35,971 bases of DNA from Bryobacter sp. (GTDB taxonomy: Bacteria; Acidobacteriota; Terriglobia; Bryobacterales; Bryobacteraceae), in assembly GCA_022843625.1 (NCBI GenBank), contig JALHNH010000057.1:1-35971 (forward strand), given 5' to 3'. A program made the translations under genes and the position numbers. Below, piece after piece: positions 29,776-35,971 of the stretch. The notes under the pieces are model-generated. The model was not told where the DNA came from. It was given only the letters and a program-made list of their open reading frames with translations, and did no database searches. The first letter of the stretch is position 1; every line of letters begins with the position of its first letter.

Positions 29776-31322
29776 TACTTCACCCGCTCAAATCGCAAAT
29801 CCCAAACCCGGTCGTCGCCGACACTCAGTCCCACTACTTTACCCGTCGCATCCCGCCGAAACAGGATCGACCCCTCACCAGATCGGAAGGCATCCTGGAA
29901 GGTAGGCGTCAGCACCATCCGCTCACCCCCGCCAATCCGCATTGTCAAAAGCCCACGAGCATTCACGGCCACAATCAATTTCGAACCCGTCTCAGGCGTA
30001 GAGTATTCACCCGCAAACGAAGCCAGTTCACGAGCCATCGGCTTGGCCGCCTCTACCTTCTCATAAACCGTATCCCCGTTCTCGCCAGGAATCAAAAGCT
30101 TGCCGCCCTCACCAGGCGTCAACGTAGTGCCGCTAGGCAACACCAGGCGGCCATCCTTCTCCTTCACTTCCACGGCCGAGTTATCGCGAAGCTTCCGGTA
30201 AAGCCCGGCCATGCCCGATACATTCATACTGTTCGTCTGAGTCGCATTCAGCTTCACCGCCCCAGTCCAAAGCCGTGCTGTATCCCGACCAAGATTCGTC
30301 GGCACTGCCTGTGCCGAATTGCAAAGCACCGCCACAGAAAGTCCCTGATCCGGATACCGGCCTAGCCAAGTCCGGTACCCACCCGTAGCCCCGGAGTGCG
30401 CCACCTCCCGTAGCCCATCCACCGTCGTTACCTGCAATCCAGCCGCATAAGCAATCGTCTTCCCACTAGTAAGCACCGCAGGCTTCTGCTGCAACTCCAC
30501 CATCTCCTTGCCACCCACTTTGTGCTCGACAAAATTCTCGTTCCACTTCAGCAAGTCCGTAACGGTCGTAAGCAGTCCGCCAGCCCCGATGATGTTCCCG
30601 ATTGGAGTAGCCTGCTCCAGCATCCCATCGGCCCGCTTCGTGTACGCCAGTGCCCGGCCCGGGAAAATTGCCCGAAAGTTATCCCGCCATCTGGTATTGG
30701 TCATCCCCAGCGGCCCAAAGATCTTCTCCTGTGTATACGCCTGAAACGTGGTGCCGTTGCCGAGTGCCCGCTCCACCAGAATCGTCGCAATGTTGTAACC
30801 GGTATTGGAGTAGCTATAGGCGCTACCCGGGTCAAAATTCAAAGACTTCTGCCGGGAAGCAAGCTCTAGCAGATCCCGATTGGAGAACACAAAATCGTTC
30901 TCATCACGTCCGCTAAAGGTAGCCACCGGCCGCCACTCCCGCATCCCGCTGATATGGCTCATCACCTGTCGTATCGTCACCCCGGCCGGTGCTCCGGTCA
31001 ACTCCGGCAGATACTTCCCCATCTTGTCGTCGAGCGAAATCTTCCCCTCCTGCGCCAGCAGAATCAGAGTCGCCGCCGTAAACTGCTTCGCCACTGACCC
31101 GCTCTCAAACACAGTCCCCGGCGTGATTGCTACACCCCGTTCGAGGTCCGCCATTCCATAGCCGCCAGTCAGAACGACTCTTCCAGCCTGAGACACTCCC
31201 ACCGCACATCCCGGCGTGTAGGTATTGAAGGAAGAGAAAATCTTATCCACCTGCATCTGCCGGGTCATTGGCTGCCCAAACCCAACAATAGAAACAAAAG
31301 CAAGAAGTGAAATACGGCGCAT
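29775..31322 (-). CDS. Serine hydrolase, class C beta-lactamase / penicillin-binding-like
   Basis: This is about 515 residues starting at MRRISLLAF, which gives a proper signal peptide; the open frame extends seven codons further to a GTG at 31343. The beta-lactamase-related domain has SVAK in FESGSVAKQFTAA (nucleophile Ser and Lys), YSN in AYSYSNTGYN, and HSG in VAHSGATGGYRTW. A C-terminal lipocalin-like extension (about 395-515: AGLYRKLRDNSAVEVKEKDGRLVL and later strands) is typical of exported esterase or D-aminopeptidase members. It is more likely a peptidase or esterase than an antibiotic-inactivating enzyme. It is the middle gene of a minus-strand trio, 12 bp after the ankyrin gene. Confidence 0.87.
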   Translation of the reverse strand: MRRISLLAFVSIVGFGQPMTRQMQVDKIFSSFNTYTPGCAVGVSQAGRVVLTGGYGMADLERGVAITPGTVFESGSVAKQFTAATLILLAQEGKISLDDKMGKYLPELTGAPAGVTIRQVMSHISGMREWRPVATFSGRDENDFVFSNRDLLELASRQKSLNFDPGSAYSYSNTGYNIATILVERALGNGTTFQAYTQEKIFGPLGMTNTRWRDNFRAIFPGRALAYTKRADGMLEQATPIGNIIGAGGLLTTVTDLLKWNENFVEHKVGGKEMVELQQKPAVLTSGKTIAYAAGLQVTTVDGLREVAHSGATGGYRTWLGRYPDQGLSVAVLCNSAQAVPTNLGRDTARLWTGAVKLNATQTNSMNVSGMAGLYRKLRDNSAVEVKEKDGRLVLPSGTTLTPGEGGKLLIPGENGDTVYEKVEAAKPMARELASFAGEYSTPETGSKLIVAVNARGLLTMRIGGGERMVLTPTFQDAFRSGEGSILFRRDATGKVVGLSVGDDRVWDLRFERVK

Positions 31323-31355
31323 GAAGCACATCATACTAGCCACGCCGTCTCGGGT

Positions 31356-32159
31356 CTATTGGGACAAAGCCCGCCTAAGTACTACGGCGATTTCGTCGAG
31401 CCCTACCCGCTCGGCCACCGCAAGTGCAGTCATTCCTTTCAAATCTCGAACCTTTAAATCCGCTCCCAGGCTCAAAAGCGCCTCCACCGCGCGCATCTTC
31501 CCCATCGCAGCCGCAAAGTGAAGAGGCGTCTGTCCCTCATCACGTGTCCGGACATTCAGCTCCGCCCCATGTTTCACCAGTTCCCGAATCACATCCCCGC
31601 TATCCCCCAGCGCCGCCTCATGAATGGGCTGCGTACCCGCAGGGCTCACGGTGTCGAGTCGCGCCCCCTTGGCAATCAATGCTCGAACAGCATCAATGTC
31701 CCCTTGAAGCGAAGCCTCAGCAAGTGGCGAGACGCCATTCTTCCCCGCTTGATTCGGATCAACACCCATCGCCAGCAGCATCTTCGTAACATCACCCTGC
31801 TTACGGCTCACAGAAGACTCAAGAGTCCAAGGCGCGGGTCCTTGCATTCCAACACCCGGCTTATGTGTCAACGTCTTAAGCGCAAACCGAATCCGCTGGT
31901 CTCCAGCTTTCTCAGCCGCATCGTAGGCAGTCCGTCCCTGCCGGTCAGCAGTCTTCGGATCCGCCCCCGCCACCAGAAGCATAGAGACACAAGTCATCTG
32001 CCGGCTCTCGATCGCAATATGCAAAGCGGTCCTCCCCGATTCGTCCAACTCATTCAGGGCAGGCTTCTTAGCCAGAATCTCTTGCATCCGCTCCAACTTA
32101 CAGTTCCCGGCAGCCTGCTGCAATTCCCCCGCCTGCAACAAAAGCAACAAGACAAACAC
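31356..32159 (-). CDS. Ankyrin repeat protein, exported
   Basis: This 267 residue protein has about six ankyrin repeats. They are seen as repeated GRTALHIAIESRQMTCVSMLLVAGADP, GVSPLAEASLQGDIDAVRALIAKGARLD, GTQPIHEAALGDSGDVIRELVKHGAELN, GQTPLHFAAAMGKMRAVEALLSLGADL and GMTALAVAERVGLDEIAVVL units. The N terminus (MFVLLLLLQAGE) looks like a very short signal or anchor. The start is a GTG with an excellent ribosome site, AGGGAGGTGA, six to seven bases upstream. Ankyrin repeats bind proteins; the partner is unknown, but the two exported hydrolases that follow are candidates. Confidence 0.88.
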   Translation of the reverse strand: MFVLLLLLQAGELQQAAGNCKLERMQEILAKKPALNELDESGRTALHIAIESRQMTCVSMLLVAGADPKTADRQGRTAYDAAEKAGDQRIRFALKTLTHKPGVGMQGPAPWTLESSVSRKQGDVTKMLLAMGVDPNQAGKNGVSPLAEASLQGDIDAVRALIAKGARLDTVSPAGTQPIHEAALGDSGDVIRELVKHGAELNVRTRDEGQTPLHFAAAMGKMRAVEALLSLGADLKVRDLKGMTALAVAERVGLDEIAVVLRRALSQ

Positions 32160-32322
32160 AAAATCACCTCCCTGGTTCGCGAAATCTCCAACTGAGAATA
32201 GATGGACGCGCCCGGCATCCTTTGGTCACCCTTCAGTTTTCAAAGATAGGGGCACAATGAGAGCGGATGCCCACAAACCGTGATCTGGGAAGGCAGCGTT
32301 TCGAGTAAGTGATGCAGCCCAC

Positions 32323-32529
32323 TCAAGACCAGCCGGCAACCGGCAACCGGCAATCCACCCCAGTCTGCGCCGCCAACTTCGACATCCCCTTGTCAAGCGT
32401 AACAAGCGTCGCCTTCTCCACCCCGGCAAGCGCAATCCAATAGGCATCCATCTCCTGCGCCTCACTTCTGTCACGTTTAGCCTCATGGCCGGGGTGTACG
32501 GCCAACTGTACAGAATCGAAAAATATTCA
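32323..32529 (-). pseudogene. Remnant of a VapC-type PIN-domain toxin gene
   Basis: In the otherwise empty stretch 32160-32572, a minus-strand frame of about 65 codons between stops carries EAQEMDAYWIALAGVEKATLVTLDKGMSKLA. This has the spacing and residues of the C-terminal third of VapC PIN nucleases (DAYLAALA...TLVTLDRG), including the last acidic residues. The N-terminal half and any vapB antitoxin are missing, and no good start codon exists. It is read as a decayed toxin gene. The rest of this stretch holds a small tandem repeat and an AT-rich promoter-like patch. Confidence 0.5.
32333..32353. repeat. Three tandem 7 bp units (CCGGCAA)
   Basis: CCGGCAA occurs three times without interruption at the 3' end of the vapC-like remnant. 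A 7 bp unit shifts frame when it changes in number, which fits a non-functional gene. Confidence 0.8.
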
Positions 32530-32540
32530 TCCAATTAATT

Positions 32541-32546
32541 TATAAT
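32541..32546 (+). promoter_or_regulatory. Possible -10 box in AT-rich patch
   Basis: TATAAT lies in a 50 bp AT-rich patch (32515-32572), unlike the GC-rich surroundings, 27 bp before the ATG at 32573. No convincing -35 box was found. Confidence 0.3.
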
Positions 32547-32572
32547 TATTTATTGAATTAATCGTAAATATC

Positions 32573-33223
32573 ATGCAATATATTCCCATGGAGCCAAAGT
32601 CCACTCCCCCGTCACAAAATGCCCGTACCCACGGCCTGACTGGAGAAAAACTCATCCTCGCTGCCGACGAGCAGGCGAAAGTCGATGAGCTATCTGCTTT
32701 TTTGCGTGAAGATTTGAAGCCACAAGACCAATTCGAAGAATCCTGTTTCTCCCGAATTGTCAATTCCGCCTGGCGTCTGGACCAGGCCCAGGCCGCCGAA
32801 AACCGCGCCCTCTCCGATTTCATGCAAGCCCCCGAAGACCCCGAACTCCAAAAACGCTTCGAGCGCTTCACCAAATACCGCCGCCACTACGAGCGCTGCT
32901 TCTCCACCGCCCTTCGTGACCTCCGCACCTCCCAGGAGAACCGCTTCATCCAGCAACAGGTCACCCTCCCCGAAAACACCATCCTCGCCCCCACTCTGCC
33001 AGTCCGCGCCATCCTGCGCGACTTCAAAAAGTTCCAAAACGAACTCCCCAAGGCGCTCTCCATGGGCCTTGTCGCCGACAGCATTTTCGATGAATCCAAG
33101 CTCACTCAGCTCACCAGAGCCGCCGAGGACCGCCGCCGCGAAGACAATCGCAAAACCGCCAACTCCTATTGGGCCCCCATCGATCCGACACGCGTAAAGC
33201 CTCCCAAAACGAACGCAGCGTGA
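32573..33223 (+). CDS. Hypothetical protein with NARTHGLTG N-terminal motif
   Basis: This is a 216 residue soluble, charged, mostly helical protein. The N-terminal SQNARTHGLTG motif followed by long amphipathic helices (DQFEESCFSRIVNSAWRLDQAQAAENRAL region) is a pattern I have seen in uncharacterised proteins of Acidobacteriota and other soil bacteria; no function is known to me. The C-terminal third is basic. Five codons downstream a second ATG (32588) could be the real start; neither has an SD. It lies 13 bp before the alpha-hydroxy-acid oxidase gene. Confidence 0.65.
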   Translation: MQYIPMEPKSTPPSQNARTHGLTGEKLILAADEQAKVDELSAFLREDLKPQDQFEESCFSRIVNSAWRLDQAQAAENRALSDFMQAPEDPELQKRFERFTKYRRHYERCFSTALRDLRTSQENRFIQQQVTLPENTILAPTLPVRAILRDFKKFQNELPKALSMGLVADSIFDESKLTQLTRAAEDRRREDNRKTANSYWAPIDPTRVKPPKTNAA

Positions 33224-33236
33224 TAAACTTCCACCC

Positions 33237-34403
33237 ATGAAACAGGCGCTCTACCGCCGTCAATTCCTGCAATTCCTGGCTGCCAGCCCCCTCTTCGCCG
33301 CAGAGGATCCAAAAGACATGAAGGACGTCTTCAATGTCATGGATTTTGAAGCCAAAGCCCGCGTCGCTATCCCGCCAGCGCACTTCGGCTACCTCTCTAC
33401 AGGCGTCGACGATGACAGTACCCTCCGTGCCAACCGGGCCGCTTTCAACAAGGTTTACCTGCGGCCACGCCGCATGGTCGACATCTCTAAAATCGATACC
33501 TCGGTCACGCTCTTCGGCGAGTCCTGGCCCACGCCCATAATCATCGCCCCAGCCGGCAGCCAGAAGGCTTACCACCCGGAAGGCGAATCCGCCACCGCCC
33601 GCGCCGCCGCTGCCGCCGATCACTTGCAAATTCTTTCCACCATCACTTCCACTCCAATCGAAGAAGTAGCCAAGCTCCACAAGCGAAAAATCTGGTATCA
33701 GCTTTATCCCACCAACGTCTGGGCCCTCACAGAACGCATGGTCCGTCGCGCAGAAGCCGTTGGGAGTCCTACCCTGGTCATCACGGTCGACACTCAGGGT
33801 GGTCGCAACACCGAAACCGAAGCCCGTTCCTACAACCTCGATTCCCGCGATTGCTCCGTCTGCCATCCAGCACCAAAGATGGGCAGAAAAGGCCGTCGTC
33901 CGATCGTCATGTTCGAAGGTTTCCCTTTGGACAGTCTCTCCACCGCAAACCCCGCCCAAAACTGGGAAACCATCAGGAAATTTCGCCAACTCACTAAAAT
34001 GAAAATTGTTCTCAAGGGCCTTGAAACCGCCGAGGACGCCCGCCTCGCCGTCGAACACGGTATCGACGGAATTGTGGTTTCCAACCACGGTGGCCGTGCC
34101 TCTGATTCCACCCTCGGCACCCTCGATGTCCTCCCCGAAATCGTTGCCGCAGTCAACGGCAAAATGCCCATCCTCATCGACGGCGGCTTCCGCCGCGGCA
34201 CCGACATTTTCAAAGCGATGGCCATCGGGGCCAGCGCCGTCTGCATCGGCCGCCCCTACCTCTGGGCGCTCGGCGCTTACGGCCAACCCGGCGTCGCCAA
34301 AGTCCTCGAGATTCTCACCAGGGAATTCCGCCTCGCCATGACCCAATGCGGCACCACTTCAATTTCTGCAATCAATAAGTCGCACATCGGCTTCCACAAT
34401 TAA
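33237..34403 (+). CDS. FMN-dependent alpha-hydroxy-acid oxidase (LldD/lactate oxidase family), with Tat-like signal
   Basis: This 388 residue protein has the (beta/alpha)8 FMN-binding domain of the family: GYLSTGVDDDSTLRANRAAF, PIIIAPAGSQKAYHPEGE, WYQLYPTNVW, the LKGLETAEDA segment, VSNHGGR with catalytic His284, and DGGFRRGTDIFKAMAIGA for the phosphate site. It oxidises a 2-hydroxy acid such as lactate or glycolate to the oxo acid, passing electrons to oxygen or a carrier; the exact substrate is open. The N terminus reads YRRQFLQFLAASPLFAAE, a twin-arginine-type signal followed by a cleavage site, which is unusual for a normally cytoplasmic or inner-face enzyme. Its stop is 26 bp before the histidine leader peptide. 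Confidence 0.9.
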   Translation: MKQALYRRQFLQFLAASPLFAAEDPKDMKDVFNVMDFEAKARVAIPPAHFGYLSTGVDDDSTLRANRAAFNKVYLRPRRMVDISKIDTSVTLFGESWPTPIIIAPAGSQKAYHPEGESATARAAAAADHLQILSTITSTPIEEVAKLHKRKIWYQLYPTNVWALTERMVRRAEAVGSPTLVITVDTQGGRNTETEARSYNLDSRDCSVCHPAPKMGRKGRRPIVMFEGFPLDSLSTANPAQNWETIRKFRQLTKMKIVLKGLETAEDARLAVEHGIDGIVVSNHGGRASDSTLGTLDVLPEIVAAVNGKMPILIDGGFRRGTDIFKAMAIGASAVCIGRPYLWALGAYGQPGVAKVLEILTREFRLAMTQCGTTSISAINKSHIGFHN

Positions 34404-34428
34404 GGAGCCTATGTTAATCTGATGGTTC

Positions 34429-34503
34429 ATGGCTTTTGGGCTGCATCACCACCGTCTCCATCACCACCATCATCCTGTGATGCGGCCGGCCCATATGTTG
34501 TGA
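34429..34503 (+). CDS. hisL: Histidine operon leader peptide
   Basis: This 24 codon frame reads MAFGL-HHH-RL-HHHHH-PVMRPAHML and stops at TGA. Nine of 24 residues are His, eight of them within ten codons. It stands between the oxidase gene and hisI and is followed by a terminator hairpin, the standard layout of attenuation leaders (E. coli hisL has seven consecutive His). It works as a sensor: when charged tRNA-His is scarce, ribosomes stall on the His codons. The start ATG is the only one in this frame; no clear SD precedes it, the AAGGAG at 34402 being 21 bases away. Confidence 0.88.
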   Translation: MAFGLHHHRLHHHHHPVMRPAHML

Positions 34504-34570
34504 TCTTTGCGATCTACTTCTCCTAAATTAGCCCGCCGCGCTGAATCTCAGCCCGGCGGGCTTTCTGTTT
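34482..34570 (+). terminator. his attenuator (terminator with alternative antiterminator pairing)
   Basis: AGCCCGCCG (34530-34538) pairs with CGGCGGGCT (34554-34562), with an inner GCTGA/TCAGC stem, and is followed by TTTCTGTTT: a strong intrinsic terminator. Bases 34482-34490 (GCGGCCGGC), inside the end of the leader frame, can pair instead with 34531-34539 (eight pairs, one C-C mismatch) and block the terminator arm. A ribosome stalled at the first His cluster leaves that segment free, while one reaching the stop at 34503 covers it. Confidence 0.75.
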
Positions 34571-34581
34571 AAGGACTCTTT

Positions 34582-34968
34582 ATGCCAATACCAAAACTCG
34601 ACTACTCCAAACTCGATGGCCTCATTACCGCCGTCATACAGGACTGGCAAACCCATCGTGTCCTCATGGTCGGTTTCATGAACGAAGAAGCCTTTGCCAA
34701 AACCCTCGAAACCGGCAAAGCCTGCTTCTATTCACGTACCCGTAACAAGCTCTGGCTCAAGGGTGAATCCTCCGGCCACTTCCTGGTTGTCAAAGAAATC
34801 CGCACCGATTGCGACTTTGACACTCTGCTCATCTTTGCCGAAGCCGTCGGCCCTGGCGTCTGCCACGAGGGCTACGAATCCTGCTTCGCCAAGCAACTCA
34901 ATCCAGACAACGAATTTGTCTACGTCGACACCAAGTCTTACAACCCCGAAGAGGTCTACAAACACTAG
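34582..34968 (+). CDS. hisI: Phosphoribosyl-AMP cyclohydrolase
   Basis: This 128 residue single-domain HisI (PRA-CH) opens the adenine ring of phosphoribosyl-AMP, the third step of histidine synthesis. Motifs are VLMVGFMNEEAF, GKACFYSRTRNKLWLKGESSGH, the metal-binding DCDFD, and CHEGYESCF with zinc-binding Cys. There is no HisE pyrophosphohydrolase domain, so HisE must be a separate gene. AAGGA lies six bases before the ATG, just after the attenuator, so its transcription depends on read-through. HisG follows after two bases. Confidence 0.95.
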   Translation: MPIPKLDYSKLDGLITAVIQDWQTHRVLMVGFMNEEAFAKTLETGKACFYSRTRNKLWLKGESSGHFLVVKEIRTDCDFDTLLIFAEAVGPGVCHEGYESCFAKQLNPDNEFVYVDTKSYNPEEVYKH

Positions 34969-34970
34969 CC

Positions 34971-35840
34971 ATGAAGCTCAAACTCGGTATCCCTAAAGGC
35001 TCGCTTGAGTCCGCCACCATCGACATTTTCCGCCGCGCCGGCTTCCAGATCACTACAAGTTCGCGCAGCTACTTCCCCTCAATTGACGACCCCGAAATCG
35101 AGTGCATGCTCATCCGCGCCCAGGAGATGGCACGCTACGTAGAAGATGGTATCCTCGACGCCGGCCTCACCGGTCGCGACTGGGTGGAAGAAAACAACTC
35201 CGACGTTGTCGCAGTCGCCGACTTGATCTATAGCCGCGCCAGCTTCTCCAAAGTCCGCTGGGTTCTCGCGGTCCCCGAAAACTCCACCATCAATTCCGTC
35301 AAAGACCTCCAGGGCAAAGTCATCGCAACCGAGCTGGTCGGTGCCACCAAGCGCTACCTCGAGCGCAACGGCGTCACCGCCAAAGTGGAATTCTCCTGGG
35401 GTGCTACCGAAGTCAAGCCTCCCATCCTCTGCGATGCCATCGTCGAAGTCACCGAAACCGGCAACTCCCTCCGCGCCAACAAACTCCGCATCGTCGAAAC
35501 CATCCTCGAATCCAATACCCAGCTCATCGCCAACAAAGCCTCTTACTCAGACCCCTGGAAGCAGCGCAAACTGGCCGACATGAAGCTCCTCCTTGATGGC
35601 GCCATCGCCGCCCTCGGTAAGGTTGGTCTCATCCTCAACGTCGAAAAAGCAAATCTCGACAAGGTCATCGCCGCTCTGCCTGCTCTAAAGACCCCCACCA
35701 TCAGCCAGCTCTCCGATCCAGACTGGGTGGCCGTCCACACCATCCTCGACGAAACCACCGTCCGCACCATCATCCCCAGACTCAAAGAAGCCGGTGCCCA
35801 GGGCATCGTCGAATACCCCTTAAACAAGATCATCCTCTAA
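34971..35840 (+). CDS. hisG: ATP phosphoribosyltransferase, long form
   Basis: This 289 residue enzyme catalyses the first step of histidine synthesis: ATP plus PRPP to phosphoribosyl-ATP. The catalytic part (1-210) has LGIPKGSLE, AGLTGRDWVEEN, VIATELVGATKRYLE and the PRPP loop DAIVEVTETGNSLRANKL. The C-terminal ACT-like regulatory domain (about 215-289) marks the long form, which is inhibited by histidine without a HisZ partner. Feedback control therefore adds to the attenuation upstream. It is two bases after hisI and shares one base with the hisD start (TAATG). Confidence 0.96.
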   Translation: MKLKLGIPKGSLESATIDIFRRAGFQITTSSRSYFPSIDDPEIECMLIRAQEMARYVEDGILDAGLTGRDWVEENNSDVVAVADLIYSRASFSKVRWVLAVPENSTINSVKDLQGKVIATELVGATKRYLERNGVTAKVEFSWGATEVKPPILCDAIVEVTETGNSLRANKLRIVETILESNTQLIANKASYSDPWKQRKLADMKLLLDGAIAALGKVGLILNVEKANLDKVIAALPALKTPTISQLSDPDWVAVHTILDETTVRTIIPRLKEAGAQGIVEYPLNKIIL

Positions 35841-35971
35841 TGGCAACCCTACGCATCCTTCCACGCACCAAGGCTTCCAGTCTGCTGAAGCGCCGCCAGG
35901 TTCAGATGGACGACGCAATCAAAGTGGTCGAACCCATCCTCGCTGCCGTCCAGAAGGATGGCGACAAGGCT
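35840..35971 (+). CDS. hisD: Histidinol dehydrogenase, N-terminal part (cut by window end)
   Basis: Only the first 44 codons lie in the window, starting at an ATG overlapping the hisG stop by one base. The residues (QVQMDDAIKVVEPILAAVQKDGDKA) match the region before the first conserved block of HisD, where the helix with V..I...V...GD.A is typical. The position after hisG supports hisD, which oxidises histidinol to histidine. The active site is outside the window. Confidence 0.75.
   Translation, partial: MATLRILPRTKASSLLKRRQVQMDDAIKVVEPILAAVQKDGDKA

Noticed and set aside
33111..34346. 411-codon minus-strand open frame
   Set aside because: Antisense to the alpha-hydroxy-acid oxidase, whose FMN motifs are unmistakable; Gly/Asp-rich shadow.
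34422..34526. Alternative 34-codon leader frame from ATG 34422
   Set aside because: It gives a Ser/Pro-rich peptide without meaning; the +1-shifted frame from 34429 holds the His run and stops at the right place for attenuation.

Overview
This 36 kb window is densely coded, fairly GC-rich bacterial chromosome. Gene content (many secreted hydrolases, an exported IorAB-type molybdenum oxidoreductase, a membrane-tethered Ser/Thr kinase, CHAT/STAND proteins, NHL and ankyrin proteins) suggests an Acidobacteriota member of the Solibacter/Bryobacter kind. That placement is an inference from style, not a tested one. No tRNA, rRNA, CRISPR array, insertion sequence or intact mobile element was seen.

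Layout. 0.2-1.4 kb: a DUF3618-like membrane protein and a YihY/BrkB-family protein. 1.4-5.4 kb (minus): an unknown protein, a MerB-like protein lacking the family Asp, and a two-gene molybdenum hydroxylase (iorA/iorB type) ending at a hairpin terminator. 5.5-7.3 kb (plus): a secreted CocE/NonD hydrolase. 7.4-16.9 kb (plus): the most unusual block, a two-gene cassette present twice in tandem. In each copy a CHAT caspase-like protease fused to a SIR2-like domain overlaps by exactly 14 nt a membrane-embedded nSTAND-type NTPase that carries a TerB-like domain and a split zinc ribbon. 16.9-19.3 kb: a HupE/UreJ_2-like membrane protein divergent from an NHL beta-propeller protein.

19.3-23.7 kb (minus): a tight five-gene run (triple-repeat secreted protein, MDR oxidoreductase, PER-like class A beta-lactamase, 6TM-Ser/Thr kinase, GNAT acetyltransferase), divergent from a TetR regulator across a 75 bp spacer with a perfect 15 bp inverted repeat. 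24.4-28.6 kb: a GAF-sigma54 activator divergent from a four-gene operon (Asp-nucleophile alpha/beta hydrolase, AhpD-like protein, NTF2-like protein, MOSC protein). The spacer holds a -24/-12 promoter with correct GG-N10-GC spacing and two related palindromes that look like activator sites. 28.6-32.2 kb (minus): ankyrin protein, serine beta-lactamase-like hydrolase and acetylxylan-esterase-like hydrolase. 32.2-33.2 kb: an intergenic stretch with a vapC-like remnant, then an unknown gene. 33.2-34.4 kb: an exported FMN-dependent alpha-hydroxy-acid oxidase.

34.4 kb to the end: the start of a histidine operon. A 24-codon leader peptide with nine histidines precedes a strong terminator hairpin, then hisI, long-form hisG and the first 44 codons of hisD, which runs off the window. 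This is classical transcription attenuation and was too short to appear in a normal gene call.

Best candidate for an undescribed system: the duplicated CHAT-SIR2 / nSTAND-TerB-TM-zinc-ribbon cassette, which has the architecture of an NLR-like conflict or programmed-death module without recognisable sensor repeats.
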